Shown piece by piece: positions 53,072 to 64,000 of a stretch of DNA of 64,000 nt (position 1 is the stretch's first letter; each line of letters opens with the position of its first letter). The stretch is from Cryphonectria parasitica EP155 (Eukaryota > Ascomycota > Sordariomycetes > Diaporthales > Cryphonectriaceae). The notes under the pieces were generated by a model that saw only the letters and a program-made list of their open reading frames with translations, had not been told where the DNA came from and made no database searches. The position numbers and the translations under genes were made by a program. The stretch lies in the NCBI RefSeq assembly GCF_011745365.1, contig NW_024468912.1, positions 3,224,001-3,288,000 of the forward strand, written 5' to 3'.

Positions 53072-54408
53072 ACGCCTGAAGATACGACTCAGTATCCGAT
53101 TGCCGGTGAGCAAGGCGCAGAGGAAGTAGAGGAAGTAGAGGAAGACGAAACGTCGTCACGGAATCGTCTTTATTTGTACATGAACAGAAAATAGGGCTTT
53201 GGGTCAAGGTGTTCGCGAGAAGGCCTTCGGTCTCGGTGTTCTTTTCTTTGCATATTCTTTGGATGGCCCTTTGCTGGTTGTCAAGTACCCAACGCCATCC
53301 GCAAAACGCACATCCATCTTTGATTTCTTTTCTATCTTTCCCTTTTCTTCTTCTTCTTCTTCTTCCTCTTTTCCTTATTTTTTTTGTTCTTCATATCAAC
53401 AGAGCGGTTCAGAAAACAAGCGGACAGGCCACAGAGGATACTTCTTTTCCCTTCTTCACTTTCGTGGTCCATGCGATGGGGGCGCGTTACGGTGGGCTTA
53501 AATCACGTGTTGAATGACCACCGCTTTTGCATTGTTCTTTTCATGACAGCATCATACCGCGGAGGCGTCGGGCTCGTTTGATGATCACTTGCAGGTTTAG
53601 GGTAGATGGTCTACATCTGTAGGTGGCCTTTAGTAGCCACCAACCATTCGAACAAGATATTCGGCTGAAGCGATATGAATGAGATGCAGCTGAATTGTGC
53701 GTACCCTTGCTTGTCATGTGGTGTGTGCCTCCTCCCTTTTGCCAACCAAAGGCTGTGAGTCGGGATTCCGCCTCGAATCTGCCCCCATGATGTGGGTGAC
53801 CTTCCTTATTCCCAACGCAATTCCAAATTCAGAAATGAGGACAGTCCTACAAGTTGGCTCTTTGGGCGTATGCAATGCGCCAATACATAGAGCCTGTATA
53901 GCGTTGCGACCTGCAATTGACATGGTCTTTTTGAGACACGGGCTTCTGTCTTCTTATCTTCAGCGTTAGGCACTAGGGCCACACAGCACATGCTCACGTA
54001 CTATCGGTAAATCACAGGTACCATGTACACACTCTAGCAGTGCTGTACAACGTCACTGGGATGAGGTGGTCTGTGCGTCGAAGCATGCTACTCTGTACCG
54101 CAGCTGTATCTTGTATCTGCTATGACTTAGTAGGACAAGGGGGTGAAGCGGTAGGCGGTAGGCAGTAGGCACTGTGGGGTGCATGGACAATCACCCTGAA
54201 CCATCTCAACTTTCGACGACCTGGCTTCTGCGTCTTGCTTCAGGATTCTGGCTGGCGACTCCTCCTCCCTCGGAGCCTCGTGTAAACCTGACCATACTCG
54301 TGCATATACACTCCGTAGATGCATCGACGAGCTAATACCCAATGACTACCTAAATCGGAAGACGAGACCTCCCCGAGATAGCTTCGACGGCGACCCCTCC
54401 ATTCCGAG
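53072..54408. other. 1.3 kb intergenic region, no gene seen
   Basis: 3' flank of the kinase and promoter side of the ankyrin-DIL gene. A 9-bp unit AGAGGAAGT repeats about three times at 53119-53145, and T-rich tracts lie at 53325-53390. No supported frame. Confidence 0.65.
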
Positions 54409-57153
54409 ATGGACTTTGGACTTCCAGATGGCGGGGCTGCGAGTCCTTTTGATGACAGCGGCGGTGACGGTAGCGACAAGAAGCCCAAGGCCCTTCCGGC
54501 CGACCTGCCGACGTCGCTTGATGACAGGCGCATGCCGAGGGATCCTGTGCCTGAGACGGAGATGTACGATGGGTGGCAAGGTCGGTCAAACCCTCCCTTG
54601 CGGCCCCTTTCTTCCCGAGTCGACGACGCCAGGGAGACTCAGCTGCTCACATACATAATCGTTGTTGTATAGGACAATCACAGTTCTTGACCTCGCCCGT
54701 GGTAGCCAAACCCCTCAAGTTCAGCGACCTCTCCCTCAACGACAACTACGACGAGGACCTCACGCGAGGCATGCCCGACAGTGACACACGCCTCATGGAG
54801 ATGCTAGCGGCGCAGGCGGCCCACTCGTCTGCCTCGGGACTTGAGGATGACGAGGCGATCGCGGCGAACGAGAAGCTCTCCGACGATGAGAAGAAAGAGA
54901 TGCTGCAGAAGGTGTTGAACATTGCTGCTAGCAATGGCAATGTGGACCAGGTCAACAACATCCTGTCGGGCAAGGCTAAGAAATACGTGGATGTAAATGC
55001 GCCGGATGAGGATGGAACACCACCGCTTATATACGCCAGCTGCTTCGTGCGTCAACCCAGCCAGTCTTGGAGAGAGAAGAAGAGCCTCCTGGGTGGAAGT
55101 CAACCATAGCTAACATGGTGCTAGGGTCACGAGGCCGTGGTGGAAGCGCTGATCAAGGCAGGTGCCGACGTTGACAAACAGGACCGGAACCGTTGGAGTG
55201 CTCTGATGTGGGCCATGACGAACCGACACAAGCAGATCGCAAAGCTGCTGCTCGACCACGGTGCATCTCAGGATGCCAAGACGTCGTCCGGCCGAACTGC
55301 CGCTGACTTCCTTGCCCCTGACAGCGACATGTCCTTTTACCTACACAGCAACGGTTATAACATCGGCAATGCCGGAGTGGGCGATGATGACTTCTACCGG
55401 CCTGGTTTCTCGAACGACAAGTTCGAGGAGGAGCTGATGGAGAACGAGCTGAGGAGACGTATGATGATGGAGAGCGCGAGAGATCTCGAGGTGGATCTGG
55501 GCAATGTTGGCATAGATGACCAGCCTGAGGTCTGTGTGCCCTCTTGTCACCTTTCCATTTCCATTGCCGTTGTCTTTTTTTCTTTTTTTTTCTATCGCTG
55601 ACCTTGACCAGCCCGTGGATGAATACGAAGAAGAAGAACAGCAAGAATTCGACTGGATGAGGTGTCTGCACGACCAAATGTTTGTCTTCCAGGAGAGCGA
55701 TCTCGACCGAATCTTGGACATCATCATCACCAACATGACGCCCCAGCGATCGGCAAGTCAGAAGCCTGTCCCGGCGAACATGATCTTCCTAAGCGCAAGA
55801 TATGCACATTACCACGCAAGCCCTGACCTCCTAGCCAAACTACTCACTATGGCAATGGACAAGATAAACGATGTGGTCGAGTACCACCAATGGGATATGA
55901 CCATACTGGCGTTCTGGGCCTCCAACGCGACCCTCCTGCTTCACTACCTGAAGAAGGATGCCGGGCTTGTGGAGGCGACGGTCCACTTCCAGGCTCAACT
56001 GGCTGAACTGATCAACGAGATTTTTATCCTCATTGTACGAGACGCGGAGCGGCGGCTGGACAAGGTTTTGGACTCAGCCATGCTGGACCACGAGACCATA
56101 CCGGGATTTGAGGACATCACGTTCCAGAATGAGTGGAAGATTTTCAAGACCAAGAAGAAGGTCAAGGAAGAACCCCCGGAGAGGCGATATCGGCCACCAT
56201 CACCCAAGCAGAGGGCGAAACCTGCGCCGCGGAATGTCACCTCACTCCTCTCATCCACACTCTTTGTTCTTGATTTATACGACGTGCACTCTGTAATCAC
56301 AGCACAGATTGTTGCACAACTGCTCTACTGGCTCGGAGCCGAGCTATTCAACCGCATCATGTCCAACAGGAAATACCTGGCCCGGACGAAAGCCATGCAG
56401 ATACGCATGAACATCTCTGTCCTCGAAGACTGGGCCCGGACAAACAACAGACAGCCTGAGCATTATGAGCACGGCGAGATGCAGGCGCACGGCGAGAACA
56501 CCATCGAGGCTGCCAGGAGGCACCTATCGCCTGTCATTCAGCTCCTCCAATGGCTACAGTGTTTCTCGTCACTGGGCGCCGACGACCTGGAGGCGTTGGT
56601 TGACACGCTGCAGCAGCTGAAGACCCTCACCCCACAACAAATGATTCATGCCGCGAATCACTACCGCGCCGAGGTCGGGGAGAAAGGTCTCCCCAAGAGC
56701 GCGATGAAGTACCTGGAGGCCATACAGAAGGAGACAGAGGCAAGAAGAGAAAAGGAAAAGAATAATCGGAGGAGTTTGGCTGCGTCCATCTCGTCACCGC
56801 CTCGCAACACCGCTGTGCCTACCGACAGTGCACCTTCGACACCCCAGCGGAGCGACAAGAAGTCCTCCAATGGCAGCAGCGGTCCGCCGCAAACCCCGAT
56901 TGAGGAGGAGGAAGAGGATGCACCCGAGAACCTGCTCATGGATCCGGCGCTGATGCTTCCGTTCATCCTGCCGTCCGTCACCGACATGCTCGTGAGCTTC
57001 GGGGCAGGTTTTGGTGGCGTGAACCGCGAGCGCGCGAGGAAGTACATTCCCACGGTGCCACCCGAATTCCTGGCGAAGTTGGAGGTGAACAACGGGTCGA
57101 ACAACAGGAGGCCGCTTTTTGGCGAAAAGGACTGGGAGAATGAAGAGGTCTAG
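54409..57153 (+). CDS. Ankyrin repeat and DIL (dilute) domain protein
   Basis: Exons are 54409-54580, 54673-55046, 55125-55529 and 55612-57153; 830 residues. After an acidic N-terminus come ankyrin repeats about 125-250 (VLNIAASNGNVDQVNNILSG, DEDGTPPLIYASCFGHEAVV, EALIKAGADVDKQDRNRWSA, IAKLLLDHGASQDAKTSSGR). From about 330 lies the DIL domain known from myosin V cargo-binding tails: ANMIFLSARYAHYHASPDLL, WDMTILAFWASNATLLLHYL, LFVLDLYDVHSVITAQIVAQ, LLYWLGAELFNRIMSNRKYL, AMQIRMNISVLEDWARTNNR and LQWLQCFSSLGADDLEALVD. No motor domain is present. The tail is Ser/Glu-rich and ends FGEKDWENEEV. A role in vesicle or polarity scaffolding is inferred. Donors GTCGGT (54581) and GTCTGT (55530) are weak but frame-consistent. 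Confidence 0.92.
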
Positions 57154-60100
57154 TGGAGCCATCTGCGGTCCGGTTCGAGGAAGCTCTGTTGAGAGAGGTC
57201 ATCCCATTCCTAGGCATTTTAGACAAAGGCAGCGGCGGTTGCATATTTCATGGGTGGAAAGCGTATGTCCAAATGAAGTTGATTTATTCCTACTCTACAG
57301 TAAACTTACACCTCTTACTCTTTTCGCAAGAATGTTGTGTGAACTTTTACAGAGCGAAAACGATCATGAGGGTTAGATCTGCCTTGCGGCGTATTCGACA
57401 TATCTAGAGGGAAAAGGCCGGAGGGGGGGGGAGGGGGGAACGGTCGTTGCCGGGGATAGCAACTCAGCAAAATACCATGGTTTAGGGATGTCTTCTGTAT
57501 ACCCCTCGAGATGACGATATTGAATTTACGGTTGAGGGGTGAACCTTGGATGGGGAGCTCCAGATTAGTAGCTTTGAAGACAGACCATAATGACCCGCAG
57601 TGGGAACAGAAATTGAACCAGAGAGAGACAGGAAGAAAGAAATAGAATAGGTCTACCAGTGATCTCCCCCTATCTTGTCTGTTTGTTATTCTTGCGAGGG
57701 GATTTCCATGGCTTCCATAGCACACAAGCAAGTCGCAATATCTCACGCCAGTTGCTTTGCATAAACTCCGAGAGTGATATGAATAAACGGTTCAGCTATA
57801 GCCTACTCTGTAAAAGTACATACCGAACTACCCGCTGCTCGACTTTCCTACAGAAACAGAGTGTTCACCACCGCTGGCAGCAGTTTGCAGGTCAGCATAC
57901 CCGAGCGTTCGGCGCCCGCGCCAATGGAAAAAAGGAAAGATGGCGTGAGTAGGCTCCCCTCCCTCCCCCCCCCTCCTCGGCACAAGACATACATGACGAG
58001 AGATGAGGAAGAATGCGAAAGCGAATATAGTTCGTCCCGACCGATCTCTTTACCTTACCAAGTAGAATAGAGATCCAAGAAGAAAGAGAAAGGAAGACAC
58101 CTCACCCACTCCGAGAAATACTACATTGTATAGCAACCAAAAAAAGCTGTCGTCACTGAACATATAAAAAATAAAAATAAAAAATTGGCCGGGAGACAAG
58201 GTCGACGGGAGCAGGGTGTCCGAGGGCGGGCCGGAGCGGTAGGTTACAGGATGGGAAATTTTGTTCTTGGGAAGTTTGCACAAGTCTTTACGACGAATTC
58301 TAAAGGAGTTCTATCTAAGTTGTGCCCCCTTTTCCCTCCCTCTTTCCTTCATCCTTGGCGCTGGCGTGTGAAATGCTTTGTAGATCGAGCAGGCTTGAGC
58401 CCCCCGTTCCTGATACCTAGACCGCTTTTGCTGTGCTGTGCTGCTGTGGTGCTCGTTCAAAGTGAAAGAAAAAGCAAAGGTTTCCTTGACACTGGTACAT
58501 CTCTGTGGTTGGACAAGAGCGTGGCTGAGCCCTCAGAACCTCGGTGCGACACGGTTGCCGGCTGTGGGCCCGCTGGCTCTCTGGTTGGGAATACCACCTG
58601 CTCAAGTAGGCAGTTAGCTGTGTCACCAATCAGGCGGTGACGGTTGCTTGTGTGTCTATACCGCCTCCTGTCCCTCACATGTGCCATGAGAGCTAGTTTG
58701 GGCTCCGTATCAGCTGGCTGGCTGGCTAAGTAGTCGGGCCACGAGAGAACGGAACGGAGGCGTCAAGAGCTGCGAGCCCGTGGTGGACAGGGAACTAGCC
58801 TCGCGAGGCTTTGGAGTAGGTGTGGGCCAAACATCAGCTTGGAATGTGTCAGAGATCTTGAATTAATTTTTTTTAACCCTTTCTTTTTTTTCCCTTCTCC
58901 CCAAGGATGGTCATTTTTGGGGTCTCCACCACGGCAGGAAGGGCAAGGAAAGAAGAGGAAAGAAGAGGAAAAGGAAAAAAAAACTAAAGACCGATTTTCT
59001 TGATCGAGAGAGCGGGCAATCGGATTTTCGGTGGTTGCTACAGCGTCTGGACAGTGGGCTCTCGAGAGACTAAGCGTAGGTTGAGATGGCCCTGTGGCTT
59101 CTGGTCGACTCACAATGGTTTTCACGATGACGCGGTCCCCATACGGACGTATGGATTTCAAAGCCACGACAGTTGGTGGATAATCGTGTGTTTCGGAGGT
59201 CGTGGCGTTCATCCACTTCGTCTGCGCTACACATAGGCTATGCTTGTGATACCTCTTTTCCTCTCCCCCCCCCCCCCCCCTTTCTGTCTTCCTTCTTCCG
59301 TGTCCAATAGCTGGGGTCCGACACTTGCAAGAGAGTAAAGTATCGTCGTCTGCCACGGAGCTGGAATAGATCGGCTGCACAGGCTTTGTGTGAAAACCCT
59401 TTAGCAGACTGGTGCTACATGGAGAACTCAAAGTGGGGCGAGAACCCTTGAAAGATCGATCCCCCAGGGAGAGGATCCCTGTTGACAGGTTGAAAGTTGA
59501 GATCTTGTTACGTTCTTACCATACAGCCATAGTATCCCGAAGCGGTGCGCGGAGGATCATCCTGGCTAGATTGGGTACAGGTCCGGTCCAAAATCCCCCC
59601 ACTAGATTAGAGGGCACCCGGCACTACCGCAAATCACCACAGCATAGTATATACCGGTAGTATGTTGTACATGACACGTGCGTAGTGATGGGGCCCTGCG
59701 CATTGCCAAAGACCATCGCGAATCATTTGACCCTCCAATCAGGATGGGCGAACAACCTATTCGGGGCTGCATGCTCCGTTTTAGTGTACATGCAGACAGG
59801 TCACGCACCGGCAATCCTGGGCCAGGATAAAAGGTCCGGTCGTGACCACACTGGGTCGTCAGCCCCGCTGCCTGTCTGTATGTCCTTCCTGTCGAGGTTG
59901 ATATCGAGTGTGTGTGTCTTTCGCCTCCGGAGGAAGGGAGGAAGGGAGATATGGGGGGGGGGAGGGAGGAAGGGGGAAGAAGATCTGTTGGACGATCGCA
60001 GCTAATTCATCCACGGAGGGCGCGATCAGTCTGGGTTTGCGCAGGGCAATGGGGCTTCTTCAGACAGAAGATCCAAGGGAGAGGAAAGCGACAACACCAC

Positions 60101-61954
60101 CCGAATTTGTTTTTTTAATGCCTTGTATGGTCCCATCAATTAGCACATCCAAAGACATCCAAGGTCGTCAGCGCATGGAGGGGATACGTCAGACCCTGAA
60201 AGAAAAGTCCTTCAGCAGCAGCAGCAGCAGCACCAAAAGATGTGTGGGATGTGTCGAGGATTCCCGGCTGGCAGTATGATGCGTTGCTCTTCCATCCCTT
60301 GACTTCCAGCACGTCTTTTTCTCGCTGTCTCATCAGGACACCTTGTGTGCTGGACCAGTGGTTTTTCAGGGTGGCACAAACACCCCCCAAGTGAGACTGT
60401 GTCTTGGTGTTTGCTGAGTAGCTGGTAAGCTGGTGAGAGGTGAGGCAGAGATGAGTCGTCAACGGTCTCCGTGTATCTCTTGTCTCTCTCTTTTCATGCG
60501 GCCTGCCTGTGTAGTGGAAACATTTTAGGCGAGAATATTGTACGTCCCTGTTCAGGGTAGTAGTGACCTTTCGACATCGTGTCATCTGCTTGCGCGTTCC
60601 GAGAAGTGCGCACTTTAGTGTGACAATTCACAGGAGGGCAAAAGGGAAAGGAAAAACTTGCAGATCGTGTACTGTAAGATGCTGGTGGATGCTAGAACAG
60701 CTGGGTTTGAAGGGACGGATCAAACTTGCCCACGCCAAAAGGTGGCGGGTCCCTTCCCACTCGAAGAGACAGTTTTTACCCATAATGGCGGGGCAAGTAC
60801 AGGGCTTCTGGGTGGGGAGCGAAAAACGGGCTGACGGGAAGGGAGCGAGAATGAGGAAGGAGGGAGGGTTGCGTTTAAGAGTGACAAGGTTGACGATACA
60901 AGATGCGTAGGAACTAAATGTCTCCCCTTATCATATCTTGGCTTGCGTGCCTACCTTTTTCGTACCAGCCCCTGCTGGCCACAAAGCGGGTACGTACCAA
61001 GATGTATACTAGGTACTTACTATGGCTTGCGTAGGCGAGTTGTACTAAAACTGTAGCATCTACAGTAGCATCCTTACCTTTACTGGGGGGGAGTACGTAC
61101 CCTGTTGTAGTACCCAGCCTATCAAAGCATGTACCTACCACCTGCACATACAGTATGTAGTCACCTTTTTGTCGTTCAGTCATTGGCGATTCTTGTGATG
61201 GTCGCCGAATGGTGGTCTCTGGATCCAGTGTTAGAGAGGGGGGAGGGCAAGTCCCGAGGAAGCCAAGGTGAGGAAGGGGAAAGGTTTCCAATATCAGGAC
61301 CACAGTCCCCGGAAAGACATGGCCGAGAGGGAGAGGCAAAGAGCCGTTTGTCTGTTTTTTCTTGTCTCCTGATTTCTATCCTGTTTCTGCTATTGTCGTG
61401 GCTCCTAGATCCTGTTTATCCTTTTTCCTCCCCCCCCCCAACCAAGAGGTTTCCTATTTGTCTCATACGCCTGAAGAAAAGACCGAGCTGGACTGCGTCA
61501 CTTTCTTGAAGAAACTGGCGAGGGAAAAAAGGATACGAAACGAAACGAAACGAGATGAAAAGAACAAAATAGCACGAATCAGGACAAAAGGATCCGACGA
61601 AGGAAGAGGAAGAAAACGAAAGAAAAAAATTCTTGTATCATCCAAGTCCTCACACTAGGCTTCACCTGATATCCACCTGGTGGTTTCTACAAGCCTACTT
61701 AGTACTTTACTTACTACTCGCCCTAACCTGCTCTACTTCCTCTCTCCCACCTCTACCCTTGTTTTGTTCTTCTTTGGTGTTTTTTTTTCTTCTTCTTTTC
61801 TTTTCTTCTTGCTCCAATTCTTCTTCTCTTGATCTTTCTTCTTACTTTTGTTATTACTACTCACACGAACCCATCTGTTGTGTCCTTCCACCCCGCCCCC
61901 TCCCTTGCCTCACCGGGGTAAACACGCCTCGTCCCCCCTCAGGAAGAATTCCAG
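57154..61954. other. 4.8 kb gene-free region
   Basis: No frame here shows a conserved protein. The region holds a C16 run at 59265-59280, G-rich runs near 57425 and 59952, purine-rich tracts (58930-58990, 61510-61630), a cluster of TACGTACC-like motifs at 60988-61140, and a strongly pyrimidine-rich leader at 61690-61860 before the last gene. It may be the long regulatory upstream region of that gene. No tRNA or transposon ends were recognised. Confidence 0.55.
59265..59280. repeat. C16 homopolymer
   Basis: Sixteen C followed by TTT inside the gene-free region. The count is likely variable. Confidence 0.9.
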
Positions 61955-64000
61955 ATGGCGCCGTCGCGGTTTGCTAGCCTACGGGGCAGGTCCACCCCGT
62001 CGTCCAGCCCGTCCAACCCTGGAATTGGACGGCTGCGCCCACGGCCACTGCAACACGGCCCACGGCACATTCCTTCTCACTCTGCCGACGACTCTGCCCT
62101 GCAACTCGTCGCGCTTCGCTACGAGCAGACAGTACAGGCAGAGCCTCCCATTCCCATCCCTCCCCCTCGCAATCCTCTTCGCGTCAGCCGTCCGACCACA
62201 GCCGCCAGCTCCTCATCTGCTGCCGTCCCGTCGAGAAGCACCTCGACTGCGTCCACAGTAGCATCCAGGACGACGAGACCACACATCACCACCGCCTTAC
62301 CACTGCCCCCACCGCCACCACCACCATCACAGCCACTGCCGCCCCTCCCTTCCTCAGCAGTAGCAAACGAAAAACATCATCCTGTCTCTCATCCCCCTCA
62401 GCGACAGAGCCACCAGTCCCACCAGAGCCATCACAGCCAGGAGAGCCAGGGCCACAGTAGCAGCCACAGCACCAAACACTCGCCCTCCTCATCGACCACC
62501 TACACAGACTGGAGGCGCGACTCGGCCCTGGGCAGCTGCACCCTGTCGTCTGCATCCACCACCCTGCCAGAGGACGCCTCCGACGCCCAGGGCTACGCCT
62601 GCGCAAAGCTCGGCCCAGGAGAGGAAGACGAAGAAGGCCCTCCGTCCTCCATCTACTCCATTGACTACGACGATCGCCTCACCAACCTGCCGTCCCTGCT
62701 GACCACGCGCGTCCGCAGCCGGTCTGTCCAGGACCAACACATCCCACACTACTCGTGCCAGAGCCGCTGGTCCCTGACCGAGTCTGACGTTTCCGACAGC
62801 GAGTCCTTCAAGCAGAGGAACGCCACCAAGAGGCTCATCAGAGGTCTCAGCGTGAGACTGGCACCGCCCATGAGGCGTCTGAAGAAACTGAACCCAGGTG
62901 ATGCTACTGCTGCTGCTGCTGCTTCTACTGCTTCTTCTACTGCTGCTGTTGTAGCCACCGCGGCCATCCTGCCGGCCACCGACCCTCCTCCGCATCCTCC
63001 ACACGCCCCCCAAGTCCAGGTCCAGATCCAGGTCCAGGTCCAGGCCCAGGCCCAGGGCCCGTCCGATTCCCAGTCCCGCCAGTCCCACCACCACCGTTCA
63101 GGGTCGACGGATACCCCACCGCGCCAGCTACCCTTCTCGCCTAATATGCCCGACCCTGCCAGCCGCGAGATTGGTCACAATGACAGCCAATCTCCGCTGT
63201 CGAGTAACCCTGGACCCCTTTCTGGGGACCAGCCCGACAGGGCCTCTTCTTTGTTCGACGACCTCGCGCCAACCATCGACACGAGCATCCCCCTGGGGAG
63301 TCTCCTTGACGACGACGACCTCGACAGCCTCAACTTCTCTAGGAGGGGCAGTGTTTACTTTGGAGGCAAGCGCGCTATTGGCGCATCTAGCCCGACGCCG
63401 CTGATTCCCCCTGCCGCCGCCGCCGCCGTCTCCGTCCCTGTCGCCACAGTCATGAGCAAATTCCTGTCGCCGCGCGCCGCCCCAGCCGCCCCCGTGTCGC
63501 CGCCTCACGATGGCCCGGCCGAGCTCAAGCCTGCTGAGAAACCCGAGGGGAGGACCGGCTGGAGGCGCCACACCAAGAAGTCATCGCTGCCAGACATCCG
63601 TGTGATGTCGGAAGATACAGAGAGGGAATCACAAAAGGTGAGATCGCTCTACGAATCCGGCGAATTGATTCATTGGGAAGATGGGTCCCCGGGCCGCCAG
63701 TCTGGTGAGCGCCTGGCGCCTCCCGAGGAGGTTCCATCCGATGGGGACGACAACATCGCGTATGGTTTTCCTTTGAGTAATTTTCCGTTTGGCATGAATG
63801 TTTTTCAAACAAAAAGAAAACAACCTGGCTAACACGTATACCTTTACTCCTTTTCTTCTCCCCCTTTACAGAAGCAGAACGACAAGAGAAAACCGGAAAA
63901 GCGTCCGGGCTATGTACCTCTCACCCAGTTCCCCGCTTTCGGTAACTTCGCTGCCATCGCCACGAGGTAGCGCGCATCGCCACGAGTTCGAGCTTGCCGG
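61955..64000 (+). CDS. Unrecognised Ser/Pro-rich protein (3' end outside window)
   Basis: I do not recognise this gene. Exon 1 is 61955-63759, intron 63760-63871 (112 nt, GTATGG donor, polypyrimidine then ACAG), and exon 2 runs from 63872 past the window end without a stop. At least 644 residues are visible. The protein is almost wholly low complexity: Pro runs (about 118-130), Ser/His/Gln-rich HQSHQSHHSQESQGHSSSHS, an Ala run, and alternating QV/QA. More ordered-looking pieces are SIYSIDYDDRLTNLPSLLTT, SKRLIRGLSVRL-like ATKRLIRGLSVRLAPPMRRL, and TIDTSIPLGSLLDDDDLDSL. After the splice it reads MYLSPSSPLSVTSLPSPRGS. No signal peptide or membrane segment is seen. Long upstream region and pyrimidine-rich leader suggest a regulated gene. 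Confidence 0.75.
62903..62949 (+). repeat. GCT/TCT trinucleotide tract, Ala/Ser run
   Basis: In-frame repeat of GCT with TCT and ACT codons, coding an Ala-Ser-Thr stretch in the last gene. Length changes would be in multiples of one residue. Confidence 0.85.
63011..63055 (+). repeat. Hexanucleotide minisatellite coding QV/QA dipeptides
   Basis: About 7.5 units of CAG-GTC or CAG-GCC, giving QVQVQIQVQVQAQAQ. The third-position pattern shows recent unit duplication with few changes. Confidence 0.9.

Noticed and set aside
58763..59431. 222-residue open frame on - strand in the gene-free region
   Set aside because: Contains Gly runs from the C16 homopolymer and random composition; no conserved motif or splice partner.

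Overview
This is a 64 kb stretch of filamentous ascomycete nuclear DNA (Pezizomycotina, most likely a Sordariomycete). The evidence is short GT-AG introns of about 50-120 nt with CTRAC/CTAAY-type branch sites, dense single-copy genes on both strands, fungal gene families (NACHT-WD40 receptor, a hybrid histidine kinase resembling group X, UDP-galactopyranose mutase, a fungal CCCH protein), and conserved residues close to Sordariomycete proteins. I found no rRNA, tRNA, CRISPR array or intact transposon. I rebuilt sixteen protein genes exon by exon; reading frames close across every junction.

Layout. 0-6 kb: the 3' part of the AP-2 alpha adaptin gene (+) and a convergent PLP-homeostasis (YggS/PROSC) gene (-). 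6-17 kb: TAF4 (-) and the mRNA 3'-end endonuclease YSH1 (+) sharing a divergent promoter, then SEC65/SRP19 (-) and a CCCH zinc-finger protein with a NYN-like domain (-). 17-27 kb: the accessory-looking part, with a 1632-residue SesB-like hydrolase/NACHT/WD40 receptor (-) head-to-head with a fructosamine-kinase-like protein (+) that lacks both catalytic Asp residues. 27-34 kb: TFIIH subunit SSL1 (+), 4-hydroxyphenylpyruvate dioxygenase (-) head-to-head with a TTC36-like TPR protein (+), then ribosomal protein eL27 (+). 35-43 kb: a TPT/DUF250 sugar transporter (-) facing away from UDP-galactopyranose mutase (+) across a 4.1 kb gene-free gap. 44-57 kb: a 2480-residue hybrid histidine kinase (+) and an ankyrin-DIL protein (+). 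57-64 kb: a 4.8 kb gene-free region, then the 5' part of an unrecognised low-complexity gene (+) running off the window.

Most genes are housekeeping. Three neighbour pairs suggest shared function: HPPD with TTC36 (in mouse, TTC36 protects HPD from degradation), the transporter with UDP-galactopyranose mutase (galactofuranose supply to the secretory pathway), and the NLR with the predicted pseudokinase (a possible guard/guardee pair). All three links are inferences from position and family knowledge. Exon boundaries were read by eye and could be off by a base in a few places, notably the eL27 start.
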